Shown piece after piece: positions 62,428 to 64,000 of a DNA stretch of 64,000 nt. Numbering within the stretch: position 1 is the stretch's first letter; every line of letters begins with the position of its first letter. The notes beneath the pieces are model-generated. The model was not told the DNA's origin and ran no database searches. It was given only the letters and a program-made list of their open reading frames with translations. Source of the stretch: a virus; the IMG/VR virus record IMGVR_UViG_3300017917_004266, positions 1 to 64,000 of that record. One strand, written 5' to 3'. A program made the translations under genes and the position numbers.

Positions 62428-63377
62428 CCTAGAAAATCATCTGTAGAATCATTCTTTTTTAAAGTATTAAATTTTGGGCATCCATCATAATTTCTTTTTT
62501 CAATTTTAAATCCTTTAATATCTTTAAATTTACCATCTAAACTCGTTTCTATAATTTCATTTTTTTCATTTAATTTTACATAATATTCATATGCATCTCT
62601 ATATGGACACCTCCAATTTCCTATTCCACACATCCATTTATTTTTATCATTATCTATTGCAAAATTAGATTTTGCTGAATTTTGATCAAATTTATTAATA
62701 TAGTCATTAATATGTTCAAGATAATATTCAAATCCTTTAATTTGTTCATCTGTAAATTCAAGTTCTTGTATTGGTTGTTTTGGAAATCTTAAAAATAAAA
62801 ATCTTACAATAGGTTTAAGCTTAGGCCATAATTTTTTACTTGCAAGACTATACATCATGGCTTGAATATTAGCTTCTAAATCATCTCCTCTAAATTTAGC
62901 TTTGGAGCTTTTGTAGTCAATTATAACCATTTTATTTTTTGATTTAATAGGCTTATCAATAAAACCCTTAATATGATATTTAGGCTCGTCATTCTTAATC
63001 TCAAAAGCATATTCTGGAGATATGATTTTGCCATCTTTTTCTCCAAAAAAATCATGTTTTAATCCAACCATTATCATTTGGTCTAAAATTTCAAAATTTG
63101 ATTCATCTAAACCAACCCTTACTTTTAATTTTTTAACTAATCTTGTAATAGCTTTACTTCCTTTTATTGAATTTTTTTTAATAATTTTATTATAATGAGA
63201 TTTATGTTTTGAATTCAAAAGAAGTTCAAAAATAGTATGACAAATTGTGCCTCTTAATGCTCCATCGTTTTGCGTTTGAGGCACTTTTGTATGGTAATTA
63301 TTCCAATAAACCCATGAACAAGTTTCAAGAGTTTTAATTCTAGATGCAGATAATATTTTTAAAGATTTTTTTTCCAT
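62424..63377 (-). CDS. Cas4/RecB-like PD-(D/E)XK nuclease with Fe-S cysteines
   Basis: 317 residues. Motifs in order: RGTICHTIFE with His47, KGFIDKP with Asp141, VIIDYKSS with Asp154 and Lys156, and QAMMYSLA with Gln172, the RecB-family nuclease core. Cys20, Cys250, Cys257 and Cys300 have the one-plus-three spacing of the 4Fe-4S cluster in Cas4/AddB-type nucleases. A 5'-3' or end-processing exonuclease for phage DNA recombination is expected. The start overlaps the primase gene by 19 bases. Confidence 0.82.
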   Translation of the reverse strand: MEKKSLKILSASRIKTLETCSWVYWNNYHTKVPQTQNDGALRGTICHTIFELLLNSKHKSHYNKIIKKNSIKGSKAITRLVKKLKVRVGLDESNFEILDQMIMVGLKHDFFGEKDGKIISPEYAFEIKNDEPKYHIKGFIDKPIKSKNKMVIIDYKSSKAKFRGDDLEANIQAMMYSLASKKLWPKLKPIVRFLFLRFPKQPIQELEFTDEQIKGFEYYLEHINDYINKFDQNSAKSNFAIDNDKNKWMCGIGNWRCPYRDAYEYYVKLNEKNEIIETSLDGKFKDIKGFKIEKRNYDGCPKFNTLKKNDSTDDFLG

Positions 63378-64000
63378 TGTAAAATTTCTTCTGAATTCAT
63401 TTCTCCAAAATCTTTTTTGCTTGGCAAACTAATACAAAGTTGTTTTGGATCAAAATATCTTAATAGTTTATTATAAGCTTTTTTTGCTGCATTATTTCCT
63501 GCATTATTATTATTTTCATCGTTATTAAATGATATATGAATTTTATTTGGATCTATTTTTAATAAAATATTTAATATTGATATACTAATTTCTAATCCAA
63601 AAGTAACTATTGTATTTTTTATTCCATTTTGATATAAAGATAAACAATCTCCTATACTTTCAATTAAAAGAATTTCTTTGCTTTTTTTAATATCTTCAAT
63701 ATTTAAAAATGTTGGATAACACCAAGAATTCTTATCCCCAAGATGCTTCCATTTAATTTTACTTTTATTGGTGATATCTCTTCCAGAAAAACCAACTATT
63801 TCATTTCTGCTATCAAATATTGGGAAAACATATCTTTCTTTCATCTTACCAGCAGAAGCTATTCCGCCTTGAAATAGTTCGATTGTTTCCTTCTGCACTC
63901 CTCTATTTATCCAATAATCATGTGTTTTAGATAATTTAAGCAAAAGATCTTTATCAAAAATTTTTTTATTTTCTATTTTTGGTTTTTCTACTTTTGGTGT
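63359..64000 (-). CDS. DnaG-type primase, C-terminal part (truncated by window edge)
   Basis: The frame stays open to base 64000 (214 codons); a TTG at 63943 is inside the gene, not its start. YVFPIFDSRNEIVGFSGRDI matches the DnaG catalytic core. The Toprim part is EILLIESIGDCLSLYQNG (Glu, then Asp) and ISFNNDENNNNAGNNAAK, where NNDEN stands in place of the usual DGD. It would synthesise RNA primers for the polymerase encoded downstream. A CHC2 zinc finger would be expected beyond the window. Confidence 0.8.
   Translation of the reverse strand, partial: TPKVEKPKIENKKIFDKDLLLKLSKTHDYWINRGVQKETIELFQGGIASAGKMKERYVFPIFDSRNEIVGFSGRDITNKSKIKWKHLGDKNSWCYPTFLNIEDIKKSKEILLIESIGDCLSLYQNGIKNTIVTFGLEISISILNILLKIDPNKIHISFNNDENNNNAGNNAAKKAYNKLLRYFDPKQLCISLPSKKDFGEMNSEEILQWKKNL

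Noticed and set aside
63941-63943. TTG start for the primase at 63943
   Set aside because: The frame remains open to the window edge and the truncated product lacks the expected upstream primase domains, so the real start is outside.

Overview
The window is a contiguous piece of a large, AT-rich double-stranded DNA phage genome. Several signal-peptidase-II lipoproteins in the lysis region point to a Gram-negative host. I see a tail tube and a 1735-residue tape measure but no sheath, so a long non-contractile (siphovirus-like) tail is the simplest reading. Terminase and portal are not in this window.

Layout: 1-52.6 kb is transcribed on the + strand. It holds the end of a tail fibre, a lysis cassette (holin-like protein, spanin-like pair, pesticin-type muramidase, lipoproteins), and the head module (prohead protease with a nested scaffold, decoration-like protein, major capsid protein). 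A fibre/adhesin block follows, then a group I intron lying between genes, connector genes, tail tube, tail chaperones and tape measure. A 29-kb adhesin/baseplate block completes it, containing RCC1 and FG-GAP beta-propellers, poly-serine linkers, an EF-hand loop and a glycosyltransferase-like gene. From 52.6 to 64 kb the - strand carries replication and modification genes: a candidate annealing protein, a glycosyltransferase cluster, a candidate Whirly-like ssDNA-binding protein, a DNA polymerase III alpha subunit split into separate PHP and polymerase genes, a DEDDh exonuclease, a Cas4/RecB-like Fe-S nuclease and a DnaG-type primase running off the end.

Regulation is visible. Three - strand operons start with sigma70-like promoters (TTGACA/T, 17-nt spacer, -10) placed so close to the ATG that the mRNAs should be leaderless or nearly so. 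On the + strand a box, TAGTGTAATA, recurs upstream of ten genes; where the ATG is within a few bases there is no Shine-Dalgarno (SD), and where it is farther there usually is a purine-rich one. A second + strand set has TAGAC-type -35 elements 16-17 nt from TATAAT/TAATAT.

The most unusual items are the ORF-less group I ribozyme separating a perfect SD from the next start codon, the box/leaderless architecture, the GT9 glycosyltransferase split around another glycosyltransferase with one half fused to a zinc-ribbon GT4, the array of propeller adhesins that share an inserted module, and the split polymerase.
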